Of a stretch of DNA of 64,000 nt, positions 42,555 through 51,079 are shown in pieces. How positions within the stretch are numbered: position 1 is the stretch's first letter; every line of letters begins with the position of its first letter. The notes under the pieces are model-generated. The model had not been told where the DNA came from. It ran no database searches and saw nothing but the letters and a program-made list of their open reading frames with translations. A program made the translations under genes and the position numbers. Source of the DNA: an uncultured Glaciecola sp. (GTDB taxonomy: Bacteria > Pseudomonadota > Gammaproteobacteria > Enterobacterales > Alteromonadaceae); assembly GCF_937770335.1 (NCBI RefSeq), contig NZ_CALJHY010000003.1, positions 186,001 to 250,000 on the forward strand, read 5' to 3'.

Positions 42555-45494
42555 GTGTTCTTGCATAGACTATTACTGTTTGTATTCTTGTTTGTATTTG
42601 CAAGCACCCAAGCTGCGGCACAAAGTACAGATCTAGAAGATTTGATTGCAGAAATAAAACAGTCTGAAAATGCGATTGGCGGCCGTTTTTTTGTAGGTGA
42701 AGAGCTACTTTTTTCCGTTTTTATCGACAAATATAAGCTAGGTGAAGTAAACGCACTAGTACTTGAGTCTGGTATTGCGTTTGATTTTGAAAGCTACAAC
42801 GCCGTGTTTGATTTCCCTATTATTCTAGAACCCTCCAGCACTAGCTATAAAGGCTGGTTTATTAAAGAAGAAAATACGTTTCGTTTTAATCATTTAGCCT
42901 CGAACCAAAGTGATCGATCATTATTGGCCATTATCAATGACGAAGAAGTGAGAGTGACTGTTAATAACTACAAGTTTGATAATGACACTCTATTTATAAG
43001 GCCAGAAGCATTGATGAATTTCTTTCAAATAGACCATGAAGTTGACTATGGGAAATTGGAAGTAAAAGTAACCTCAGCGCTCGGACTTCCTTTTTTGCAA
43101 CAGTTAAAACGCAGAAAAGGTGCTCACTTAGTAAATAACCGGGAAGCAAGCTTTGTAAACCTACCCCGCGGTTACGAAATATTGTCACCACAAATTTTAG
43201 ATGCTCAGATCAACTCTATTTACAGAGATACTAATGATTCAGTATCGACTAACTATTCTATACAAGGTTCGCGCGATATTGCGTTGTGGCATTCTCAATT
43301 TTCATTCGCTGGCTCAGATACGAATGGTATAACAAATTCTCGATTAAATTTTTCTAGACAGTCCGTAAAAGGCAATTTATTTGGTGCATCTGGCATAACG
43401 AAGTTCGAGGTCGGTGATGTAAGAGACGTCCGACAAGGTACAGGGCAGTTTTTCAATGAATCGATTGGAGTTAGGTTTGGTAACACCGATATTTCAAACA
43501 GATTCGATACTGATGTTATTGTAATAGAAGGTGATATTTCGACAGGGTGGGATGTCGAGTTATACCGTAATAACGTGTTGTTGAGGCAGGAATTCGATAA
43601 CCAGACAGGTCGCTATAATTTTTTAGATGTACCTTTAATATTTGGTCAGAATAACTTTGAAGTAGTTGTATATGGTCCTCAAGGACAGGTAAAACGCAGA
43701 ACAATTGAAAAGCTTTTAGATCAAAGCACTTTTTCAAACCAGGATTTCACCTACGAAGTTTCCTTAACGGATATTAACAATGGATTCTTTGACAATACGG
43801 ATATCAGCAGTGCGTCTAATCCAGGTTATAACTTTAGTGGCAGAACCAAGTTCTATATTTTTGATAATACCGCCTTGGATTTTGGTCTGAGAAGCCAATT
43901 TGGTGGTGAACAAAACAGTAACGCACTAAATTTAGGTATTAACAGTGTCATATTTGATGATGTTCTCATAAATACTTATGTTGATGTAAACGATTCCAGC
44001 TTATTAAATATATATTCAAACGTTCGTACACAATTGAAAACACAGTCATTTCGTTTTCAAGCTCGATTTTCTGATGTCACCGACGAGTTAGAAAGCAAAC
44101 AAGCTATATTCACAGCAGGATTAGACGGTAATGTCGACTTATGGACAGGTTATAGCATCCCACTTAGTCAACAAATTGCATACACAGAAACTGCAGATAC
44201 CCGTCTATTTTCTTATAGTAACCGCTTAGGGTTCAGATTCGGCCGATTCTCATTATTTAATTCATATAGCTATGAATTAGAAGAGACAAACAATGGAGAA
44301 CAAACAGAAAGGCAAGTGGGAAATCTGTCTTTGCAAGCAAATTTAGGTAATGTATTCACTCGTGCAGGAGTAACATATTCACCGCAAGCGAATGACAGCA
44401 TATTAAACACTCAGGCTAGTGTGAATTGGAATATAAGCCAACAATACAAAGCCAGCTTAATTTACATTCAAGACCATATAAATGATAACAACAGCGTATC
44501 TAGCCAATTCTCTTATGTTGGTGAAGACTTTCGTATTTCAGCTAGGCTAGGTAACTCAGATACAAAAGGCTTAGATGTAGGAATTAATGCTAGTTTTTCT
44601 CTTTCAGGACAACATCGAGGACTTGACCGCATAGATCAATCATATAGGTCTCAAGCGAATAACGGCAGCATTGCTGTTCGAGTGTTTCTTGATAAAAACC
44701 TAAATTCAATTTTTGATCCCGATGAAATGTTATTACCCTATGTCGAAGTTAAGGCCATTCAGTTTTTTAAATCAGCGGTTACTGACCAATCAGGCGTAGC
44801 CCTTTTATCAAATTTAGCCAATTTGCAAACCTCTGATATAGTAATAAATCGAGACACTCTGCCCGACCCATTCATACGTCCTCGTGTAGAAGGAATATCC
44901 ATTACTAGTCGTTCAGGTCTTGTCGACTTTCTTGATTATCCTATCGTACCGTCCTCGGAAATAAACGGTATAATTAATTTGATAGAGCCTAAAGAAGTTA
45001 AAACCGGAAAGAATATACAGTTAATATTAGTTGACAGCCTCGACAGAGTTATCAGTTCAACTAAATCAGAATATGATGGCTTTTATTCATTTGTGGATGT
45101 CATGCCCGGCAATTACAAAGTAATGATCAAAAAGGAAAGCGAAATTCGGTTTGACTTAGTCTCTTTCACTAGCAAGCTAATTGAGGTGCCAATGCTAGGT
45201 GACATAGTCACATTTAACATCACAGCTAACGTAAAACAATATAAAGAAGTTTACCTCAGCCAAATTTCAACGATTAAGAATAAACGTTTGGTTCCTATCG
45301 CCCTGCTTAAAATAAGACGTCAACTCGCAGTGTTTGGCTCAGAAGTAAACACATACAAAGATGCTACAAGTTCTCACTATGCTTTTTACACAGCTGCTGA
45401 CATTAATTTGGACAACATAAAAATCATTTGCGACAAGCTGCGTTTAAAAAATATCAACTGTAAACCGACTAAAATCTTATTGAGTCAAAATTAG
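42555..45494 (+). CDS. Usher-like outer-membrane protein
   Basis: A 979-residue exported protein starting at GTG (AGAGGA ten bases before), with a signal peptide ending near STQAAAQ. Residues about 270-390 resemble chaperone-usher pathway ushers: ELYRNNVLLRQEFDNQTGRY, then FLDVPLIFGQNNFEVVVYG. A long beta-rich stretch with many aromatic ends follows, as in a barrel. Residues about 700-900 hold Ig-like or carboxypeptidase-regulatory folds (VRVFLDKNLNSIFDPDE; SSTKSEYDGFYSFVDVMPGN), which in ushers sit in the plug and C-terminal domains. It is longer and more divergent than classical ushers (about 800-850). It heads the operon with a periplasmic chaperone gene downstream. The usher role is a structural inference. 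Confidence 0.75.
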   Translation: MFLHRLLLFVFLFVFASTQAAAQSTDLEDLIAEIKQSENAIGGRFFVGEELLFSVFIDKYKLGEVNALVLESGIAFDFESYNAVFDFPIILEPSSTSYKGWFIKEENTFRFNHLASNQSDRSLLAIINDEEVRVTVNNYKFDNDTLFIRPEALMNFFQIDHEVDYGKLEVKVTSALGLPFLQQLKRRKGAHLVNNREASFVNLPRGYEILSPQILDAQINSIYRDTNDSVSTNYSIQGSRDIALWHSQFSFAGSDTNGITNSRLNFSRQSVKGNLFGASGITKFEVGDVRDVRQGTGQFFNESIGVRFGNTDISNRFDTDVIVIEGDISTGWDVELYRNNVLLRQEFDNQTGRYNFLDVPLIFGQNNFEVVVYGPQGQVKRRTIEKLLDQSTFSNQDFTYEVSLTDINNGFFDNTDISSASNPGYNFSGRTKFYIFDNTALDFGLRSQFGGEQNSNALNLGINSVIFDDVLINTYVDVNDSSLLNIYSNVRTQLKTQSFRFQARFSDVTDELESKQAIFTAGLDGNVDLWTGYSIPLSQQIAYTETADTRLFSYSNRLGFRFGRFSLFNSYSYELEETNNGEQTERQVGNLSLQANLGNVFTRAGVTYSPQANDSILNTQASVNWNISQQYKASLIYIQDHINDNNSVSSQFSYVGEDFRISARLGNSDTKGLDVGINASFSLSGQHRGLDRIDQSYRSQANNGSIAVRVFLDKNLNSIFDPDEMLLPYVEVKAIQFFKSAVTDQSGVALLSNLANLQTSDIVINRDTLPDPFIRPRVEGISITSRSGLVDFLDYPIVPSSEINGIINLIEPKEVKTGKNIQLILVDSLDRVISSTKSEYDGFYSFVDVMPGNYKVMIKKESEIRFDLVSFTSKLIEVPMLGDIVTFNITANVKQYKEVYLSQISTIKNKRLVPIALLKIRRQLAVFGSEVNTYKDATSSHYAFYTAADINLDNIKIICDKLRLKNINCKPTKILLSQN

Positions 45495-45570
45495 TTAAAT
45501 GCCTTGGTACAGAAATTGCTTTACAAAAATTAATACAATTACGAAATTTTCCTATTTTTGAGAGTAAGCG

Positions 45571-46575
45571 ATGAAAAGTATAAGCCAGCCAAATCCTACC
45601 GTACCGGCTATGTTTGCAAAGTTGCTCATCCTATTACCTTTTTTTATAAGCGCACAAGGCTGTTACTCGCTTGCTGGTTCAACTAAGGCTGGGGTTAACA
45701 ATGAACAAACAACTATCGATAATCTCGAATTATTGGAGTCGAAAAGAAAAAGTGCTGAAGTAACCTTGACGGCTGTAAAAGAAGAATTAGCGGCCCTGAC
45801 TGCACTTAAAAAAGAAATAGCAGAACTAACCGCTGTAAAGAAAGAGGTAGCAGAGCTAAAATCTGTCAAAAGAGAGTTAGCTGAGCTAAAGCCGTCAATA
45901 AACCGACTTCTTGCTTTAGAATATGAATTCACTGAACTTGTAGATACGATGCATCAAGTCAATTTAGAGCCCAATTTATTTACAGACACGGGCAACCAAG
46001 AAATTGCATTTTTAAGTAACCAAAAGCCGGTTCCTGAAAATGATTTTTTACCCCCTCCTACTGTCGTAAACACAGGTAAGAATACGAAAAAGTTTTCGTC
46101 ATCAACAACAGAAAATTTGCGAGATAAATTCAATCAAGTGTCGGTTGGGAGTGCACCGCCTTTATTAAATGTAAAAACGCAAGCACCCCCTCCGATTGAA
46201 AACTTACCCGCAGGTACATTGGGAATGAATGATGACAAGTTTTCGGTAAGACCCAGACTTTTACCGGATAACGTCACTAATATAAACGTATGCAGTCAAA
46301 TTGCACAAGGCAAAGGCTACGCTATGCATGTAGCCTCGTTTAGAAATAAAGAGTCAGCCAAAGCATTATTGAAAAGCTTGATCAACAAGGTAAACCAAGC
46401 CGGCACTTGCCAAAAAGAAGCCTTTATTGCCAACGTTAATGTAGAAGATAAGGTGTTTTTTAGTGCCCGTATTGGTTCATTCGCCTCTAAATTGGAAGCA
46501 ACTGAAGCTTGTACTGATATTAAAAAATATGCTGCTTACTGCGGCGTTACAGAGAATGTCGGTGAGTTACTTTGA
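45571..46575 (+). CDS. SPOR-domain lipoprotein with coiled coil
   Basis: A 334-residue protein. The N-terminal segment ends in ISAQGC, a plausible but non-canonical lipobox. Residues about 66-115 are five ten-residue repeats of the type LTAVKKEVAE, predicted helical. A Pro-rich linker follows (VGSAPPLLNV, TQAPPPIENL). The C-terminus is a SPOR domain (YAMHVASFRNKESAKALLKS to VFFSARIGSFASKLEA), which binds glycan strands stripped of stem peptides. This suggests that it ties the usher-like complex to the wall, perhaps at poles or division sites. It ends in a TTGA overlap with the next gene. Confidence 0.75.
   Translation: MKSISQPNPTVPAMFAKLLILLPFFISAQGCYSLAGSTKAGVNNEQTTIDNLELLESKRKSAEVTLTAVKEELAALTALKKEIAELTAVKKEVAELKSVKRELAELKPSINRLLALEYEFTELVDTMHQVNLEPNLFTDTGNQEIAFLSNQKPVPENDFLPPPTVVNTGKNTKKFSSSTTENLRDKFNQVSVGSAPPLLNVKTQAPPPIENLPAGTLGMNDDKFSVRPRLLPDNVTNINVCSQIAQGKGYAMHVASFRNKESAKALLKSLINKVNQAGTCQKEAFIANVNVEDKVFFSARIGSFASKLEATEACTDIKKYAAYCGVTENVGELL
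45766..45915 (+). repeat. Five 30-base coding repeats (ten-residue helical repeats)
   Basis: Within the SPOR lipoprotein gene. Units read LTAVKEELAA, LTALKKEIAE, LTAVKKEVAE, LKSVKRELAE, LKPSINRLLA. The ten-residue period is unusual for a coiled coil, which is normally seven or eleven. Confidence 0.8.
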
Positions 46576-47048
46576 ACTTTAGGATTGTACTAAAGCCGAT
46601 CCTACTTTGCTGCGGAACTTTATTTTTTTCAAGTGTTGGTCATGCAACGATAACAACACTACAAAGCTTAGATTTTGGCATCATTGTTGTTACCAAAAAC
46701 AACTCTGCATCAAGTCTAAGCATTGACCCTGCCGGTAATATTCAAGTCATTGGCGATATAGCAATAATAGCGCCCGGCAACCAAGCTGTATATGAAGTCA
46801 GTGACTACCCCCCCAACACCAGTATAAGCATTGAGGTTACCGCGTTAACCTCAAGCATGATCCCCTCAATCGCCAGTGAGGAGACATTTAGTTTTTCAGT
46901 TATTACAACAGGTAATTCGGTTATGACTGATAGTAACGGAGTTGCTCTGCTTGGCGTAGGAGGGACAATTACTACCTCCGCTTCAGGCTCAACCCGATTT
47001 AGTGACGCAGATTATTCTGCTGACATTCAAATTACCATTAACCTTTAA
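46572..47048 (+). CDS. Small exported DUF4402-like protein, possible minor subunit
   Basis: A 158-residue protein starting at TTG, four bases overlapping the previous stop. The signal peptide ends at SSVGHA. The mature part starts TITTLQSLDFGIIVV and ends DYSADIQITINL, matching the DUF4402 pattern (an LDFG strand near the start, a final beta strand of the type YSGxYxVTVxY). DUF4402 proteins are beta-rich surface subunits of unknown fold partners. Placed between the SPOR and chaperone genes, it may be a tip, adaptor or anchor subunit. Function not known. Confidence 0.7.
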   Translation: MNFRIVLKPILLCCGTLFFSSVGHATITTLQSLDFGIIVVTKNNSASSLSIDPAGNIQVIGDIAIIAPGNQAVYEVSDYPPNTSISIEVTALTSSMIPSIASEETFSFSVITTGNSVMTDSNGVALLGVGGTITTSASGSTRFSDADYSADIQITINL

Positions 47049-47075
47049 ATCCCATCTTATTAGGAGTAAATAACG

Positions 47076-47906
47076 ATGAAATTTCGTACTTGTGTGATTG
47101 CTATATTAATGACTGTTATCACATTGCAGAGTCATGCCGATATTCTAATTACACCCATTAGAGTTGTGTTTGGCGAAAAAGATAGAGTCCAGGAAGTTAT
47201 TATCGTAAATACGGCAAATGAGTCGCGCACCTATGCCCTGTCATGGGTTGAAATGACACAACTTGATAGGTTGGGGTACTCAGTGCTTGATGCTAATGAA
47301 GCGACTAAATTTGCGAGAGCTTCCGACTTCATCAGATTTACACCACGAAGAATAACATTGCAGCCGGGTGAGAATCAGCGCGTAAAATTGATGCTCAGGA
47401 GGACATCAAATAGCCAAAACAAAGATTATAGGTCACACCTCAAGTTTACAGTGATCCCTAATGCCGTTTTACAAGATAAGCCAAATGAGGAAAGTAATAG
47501 TGCACAGGGGCCCTCAATAAAACTCAACTTATTTTTGAACTACAGTATTCCTATTATTATAAAAAATGAATCATCAGCCCAAAATGTTATTTTTAGTAAT
47601 CTAGATTTTACAAGAAAATCTGATTCTAGCTCTAAACCAGCCTTAACGTTTGTTTTAAATAAAACGTCCCTGGGTTCTTCATTTGGCGATATAACACTTC
47701 TCTTTAGGGCCTTGAACAGCGATGACTTTATTCCCGTGGGTTATTCTAATAATGTTGCGGTGCATCATGAAACTACTATATTAAATGGCCAAGTAGGTTG
47801 GAGCGAGCCAATTGCCATGCAACCCGGAGAGTTGAAAATCATTTATAAAGGGAAGCAGGAAACCGTCGATACTATTTATGATGAAGCGAGTCTACAAATT
47901 AAATGA
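47076..47906 (+). CDS. PapD-like periplasmic pilus chaperone
   Basis: A 276-residue exported protein with the two Ig-like domains of fimbrial chaperones: ILITPIRVVFGEKDRVQEV at the start of the first domain, RFTPRRITLQPGENQRVKLM (the conserved LQPGExQ strand) and YRSHLKF. The signal peptide ends at LQSHA. In chaperone-usher systems this protein completes the fold of each subunit by donating a strand. RBS-like AGGAG lies before the ATG. It follows the minor DUF4402-like gene by 27 bases. Confidence 0.85.
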   Translation: MKFRTCVIAILMTVITLQSHADILITPIRVVFGEKDRVQEVIIVNTANESRTYALSWVEMTQLDRLGYSVLDANEATKFARASDFIRFTPRRITLQPGENQRVKLMLRRTSNSQNKDYRSHLKFTVIPNAVLQDKPNEESNSAQGPSIKLNLFLNYSIPIIIKNESSAQNVIFSNLDFTRKSDSSSKPALTFVLNKTSLGSSFGDITLLFRALNSDDFIPVGYSNNVAVHHETTILNGQVGWSEPIAMQPGELKIIYKGKQETVDTIYDEASLQIK

Positions 47907-47916
47907 AACTAATTTC

Positions 47917-47943
47917 TAAAGGATCATTTTAATAAGTCGATAC
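47917..47943 (+). promoter_or_regulatory. Sigma28 (FliA) promoter before the DUF4402-like subunit gene
   Basis: TAAA (47917-47920), 15 bases, GTCGATAC (47936-47943). Both boxes, the spacing and even the GGATC after the -35 match the flagellin promoter at 37.9 kb. It lies 10 bases after the chaperone stop and gives a leader of about 110 bases. Confidence 0.8.
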
Positions 47944-48062
47944 AATTCACATGGGCAGTTAAACGCCTTATTTAGGTAGTAATTTTGCTGCTTAAGGTAA
48001 GACAGGGCCAACGGACTATTACGTTACTTTGTCATTGGCATATTTTATATATGGAGAACATT

Positions 48063-48728
48063 ATGTTCAAACGCAATCAAATAAATACGGCACTCGCGGT
48101 CTCTTTAGTCTTACTGGCAAGTAGTGCGGCGGTCAACGCAGAAATCGCTAGTGATACAGCTACAGTTACAGTGCAAAATGCATTTACTATCGCTTCAACC
48201 AATGCAATTGACTTTGGAATTTTGAGAGTGACGCAATCTAGTGCGCACGGAGTACTCACACCGAGCAGAACTACATTAACTGCTGATGGGGGACAAACTG
48301 CTACTGATGGCGCTGGAGGCACGGGTTCAATAAGCTTACTTACTACTGGCGCTGCGGGTCGCATTGATATAACTGCCGCCGCACCGAATACAACGCTCAC
48401 CATTTTGATAGCTGCTGGAGGACTTGATTTTGATGGTGATGTTGAAACTACGAGTATTTCCGGTGTCAACGCGACAGATTTAATATCGCTTAATGCTGTA
48501 GTTGCAGCAGATAAATTCACCATGTTTGTTAATGCACCACAAACCCTCATTAGGGGTGGCACTGGTGATGGCGTTGCATACACTCCTGGTTCACCTAATT
48601 TGGTAACTGATAACACAGGTGCAGTGGGTCTGTCTTTTGGTGGCACTTTGGCTTGGAATCATTTGTCAGCTAATAGTCCATTAGACGAAGCATACACCGG
48701 AGCCTACCAGATTACAGTAAATTACTAA
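48063..48728 (+). CDS. DUF4402-like exported protein, probable major surface subunit
   Basis: A 221-residue protein from the ATG at 48063 (GGAGAAC eight bases before); an in-frame upstream ATG or TTG would add a non-signal-like stretch. The signal peptide ends VNAEIASD. The mature part is rich in Ala, Thr, Gly and Val with an AIDFGILRVTQ start, a VGLSFGGTLAWN strand and the ending YTGAYQITVNY, all typical of DUF4402. It is last in the fimbria-like operon, with its own sigma28 promoter and a strong terminator, an arrangement seen for abundant filament subunits. Role inferred; it could form a pilus, a fibrillar coat or a flagellum-associated layer. Confidence 0.8.
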   Translation: MFKRNQINTALAVSLVLLASSAAVNAEIASDTATVTVQNAFTIASTNAIDFGILRVTQSSAHGVLTPSRTTLTADGGQTATDGAGGTGSISLLTTGAAGRIDITAAAPNTTLTILIAAGGLDFDGDVETTSISGVNATDLISLNAVVAADKFTMFVNAPQTLIRGGTGDGVAYTPGSPNLVTDNTGAVGLSFGGTLAWNHLSANSPLDEAYTGAYQITVNY

Positions 48729-49098
48729 AACTCAAATTAAAACGTAAAATGCGTTTGTAACACGTCAATAAAAGCCAGCCTAAGCTGGCTTTTTAATGTC
48801 TCCAAAAAAGGTTTTGTTGATGCTATAAGGTCTTTAAACAATATATTAAACGCTCTTAAAAGCTTATTAATCGATAATTTTTAAATTATTACAAACCATA
48901 AGTGCATATTTCACCATTCGAAATTAAAAGTAATAAAGCCAACTTTATAGAAACTACACAAACTTTCTAATTTATAACGCTTTACGCAAAGCGAATAGCC
49001 CCCTCGCCTCACCTTGTATTTTATTCAGGTAAATTGACGGGTCAGTAGATTGACTGCTAATCTAATGATAATAAAAAAACACACATAGGCGTTAAACA
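48729..49098. other. Intergenic region, subunit gene to aldolase
   Basis: Contains the operon terminator (48771-48794). The remaining 300 bases are AT-rich. I see no confident promoter boxes for the aldolase gene. Confidence 0.5.
48771..48794 (+). terminator. Terminator of the fimbria-like operon
   Basis: A nine-base stem (AAAGCCAGC with GCTGGCTTT, loop CTAA) runs into a T-run on the plus strand, 43 bases past the last stop codon. Confidence 0.92.
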
Positions 49099-49851
49099 AT
49101 GAGTTCAGTAAAACAAAACGTAAGTGCGGAGGAGTGGCAAGCTCGCGTTGACTTAGCAGCGGCATATCGGATCGTGGCTCATTACGGTTGGGATGATTTA
49201 GTTTTTACGCATATTTCAGCACGCGTTCCTGGCCCTGAACATCACTTTTTAATTAATCCTTATGGCATGATGTTCGACGAAGTAACGGCATCTAGTTTAG
49301 TGAAGGTGGATATTAATGGCGACAAGGTCATGCCATCAGAGTATGAGACTAACCCCGCTGGCTTTATTATTCATAGCGCCGTGCATGAGGCTCGCAATGA
49401 TGCAAAGTGTGTGATGCATTTACATACAATTGAAGGTATTGCGGTATCAACTCTCAAAGAAGGACTGCAAGCTTATAGTCAACAATCACTCTTTGCATTG
49501 TCCTCATTGTCGTATCATGATTATGAGGGCGTGGCGTTAAACCCAGAAGAAAAAGTGCGTCTTGTCGCCGATTTAGGCACTACGTCGTTTATGATTTTGC
49601 GCAACCATGGTTTGCTCACTTGTGGCTCGTCTGTGTCGGAGGCCTTTACAGCAATGTTTTTGCTACAACGTGCATGTGAAATTCAATTAAAAGCACAAGC
49701 AACTGGACAAGCTATGATTAAAATTCCAGACCAAATTTTAGCCGGAATACAAGCGCAAGCTAAACAAGTAACCCGCTCTGCTGGCGGTTCGTTAGCTTGG
49801 CCTGGTATTTTGCGTAAATTAGATCGTGTTAATCCGGGTTACGCTAGCTAA
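49099..49851 (+). CDS. Class II aldolase/adducin family protein
   Basis: A 250-residue protein of the class II (zinc) aldolase/adducin fold: YGWDDLVFTHISARVPG, FLINPYGMMFDEVTASSL, the metal-binding VMHLHT and RNHGLLTCGSSVSEAF. The three His of HLHT and NHG that bind the metal are present, so it may be catalytic. Substrate unknown; family members act on sugar phosphates such as fuculose or ribulose phosphate. It ends eight bases inside the end of flgL on the other strand. No link to the flagellum is evident besides location. Confidence 0.88.
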   Translation: MSSVKQNVSAEEWQARVDLAAAYRIVAHYGWDDLVFTHISARVPGPEHHFLINPYGMMFDEVTASSLVKVDINGDKVMPSEYETNPAGFIIHSAVHEARNDAKCVMHLHTIEGIAVSTLKEGLQAYSQQSLFALSSLSYHDYEGVALNPEEKVRLVADLGTTSFMILRNHGLLTCGSSVSEAFTAMFLLQRACEIQLKAQATGQAMIKIPDQILAGIQAQAKQVTRSAGGSLAWPGILRKLDRVNPGYAS

Positions 49852-51073
49852 TATAATTAAACAATGACAAATTAGCCACTCTGGGGAATGATTGAAATGC
49901 TGCTTGCAGCGCGGTTTCTTGTTTGGCAAATTCAGTAGAAGCCTTCGCGTAGTCCACATCTTCAATACTAGAACGTGCGGACTGCAACGAGATTTCACTG
50001 TCTAAATTTGCTTCTTTGATCGACTGAGCGATATTCAATCGCGCGCCAATAGAAGAAACTTCCAACGCCATTTTTTCCAAACCGTTATCTAAACCCACCA
50101 GCGTATTGTCTATTGTCTTAACAAAGTCAGCTTCGGAGATCGAATCTGAGGTTAATGCAATAAACATATCGTTCAACGTTTCAGCTAAATTTTTCTTTTC
50201 CGGCCGGTTCAGACTAATTTCCAAAGAATCGCCAGCAGTGCCGGTAAAATTCAGTTCCATACCTGCAAAACGGACTGGTTGGCCTGACTCAAAAGCTTGG
50301 GTAGAAACTACATTTCCAGTCCCTAAATTAGTGACTGAGGCTTGATCGCCTGGCAAAATTTCGAAGCGATATTGATTATTCGCTGCATTCACCGGATCAA
50401 AATTCTGCTTATGAAAATTATCAAAAGTACCTTGTTCGTCGATGTTTGCTGTTTCAACTGAAACACCAGCACTTTGTGCTGTTACGTCAAAGTTTAGGCG
50501 CGCAAAAACTTCTTGGAAAATAGATTTTCCCGATGACGTACTTTGAATTTTTACGCTATCTGATATTTGTATTTGATTCTCGCCATCATCGCCTAAAAAT
50601 GAGACTTTATCGCCCGTCGCACTGGGGTTAAATTCAAAGGCTTGACTTGATGATTGATAGCCAGAAAACACATAATCACCGCTGGTATTACGCGTATTCA
50701 TTAAGTCTAAAACTTGATTGCGAATTTGTTCAATTTCAGCGCCAATCGCTTTTCTATCTTGCGACGCTAAAATCCCATTTCCCGATTGCACTGTGAGCAC
50801 ACGCGCTCTGTTGATCACGTCATTAATACCACGAAGTGCTGTTTCTTGTTGTTCAAGTGAACTCGACGTTAAATCGTTATTGCGTTGGTATTGAGTGATT
50901 TTGTCTAACTCTTCGGTCAAGCGAATAACTTGAGCGGCCCCCACAGGGTCATCACTCGGACGTAATAACTTTTTACCCGTTGCCAGTTGTTGCTGAATAT
51001 CGACCAAATTACCTTGGTTTGCATCAATACTTCTTAAGTTTTGATTGTAAATTAAATTCGTTGTTACTCGCAT
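49844..51073 (-). CDS. flgL: Hook-filament junction protein FlgL (HAP3)
   Basis: FlgL is the distal junction protein between hook and filament. It has 409 residues with flagellin-like ends (MRVTTNLIYNQNLRSIDANQ; SSIEDVDYAKASTEFAKQE) and a middle domain. It is the last gene of the flg operon. Its stop overlaps the end of the convergent aldolase gene. Confidence 0.95.
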   Translation of the reverse strand: MRVTTNLIYNQNLRSIDANQGNLVDIQQQLATGKKLLRPSDDPVGAAQVIRLTEELDKITQYQRNNDLTSSSLEQQETALRGINDVINRARVLTVQSGNGILASQDRKAIGAEIEQIRNQVLDLMNTRNTSGDYVFSGYQSSSQAFEFNPSATGDKVSFLGDDGENQIQISDSVKIQSTSSGKSIFQEVFARLNFDVTAQSAGVSVETANIDEQGTFDNFHKQNFDPVNAANNQYRFEILPGDQASVTNLGTGNVVSTQAFESGQPVRFAGMELNFTGTAGDSLEISLNRPEKKNLAETLNDMFIALTSDSISEADFVKTIDNTLVGLDNGLEKMALEVSSIGARLNIAQSIKEANLDSEISLQSARSSIEDVDYAKASTEFAKQETALQAAFQSFPRVANLSLFNYIS

Positions 51074-51079
51074 AATTTA

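Noticed and set aside
48077-48646. 189-codon minus-strand frame opposite the DUF4402-like subunit
   Set aside because: Shadow caused by the Ala/Thr/Gly-rich composition of the real gene, which has signal peptide, ribosome site, promoter and terminator.
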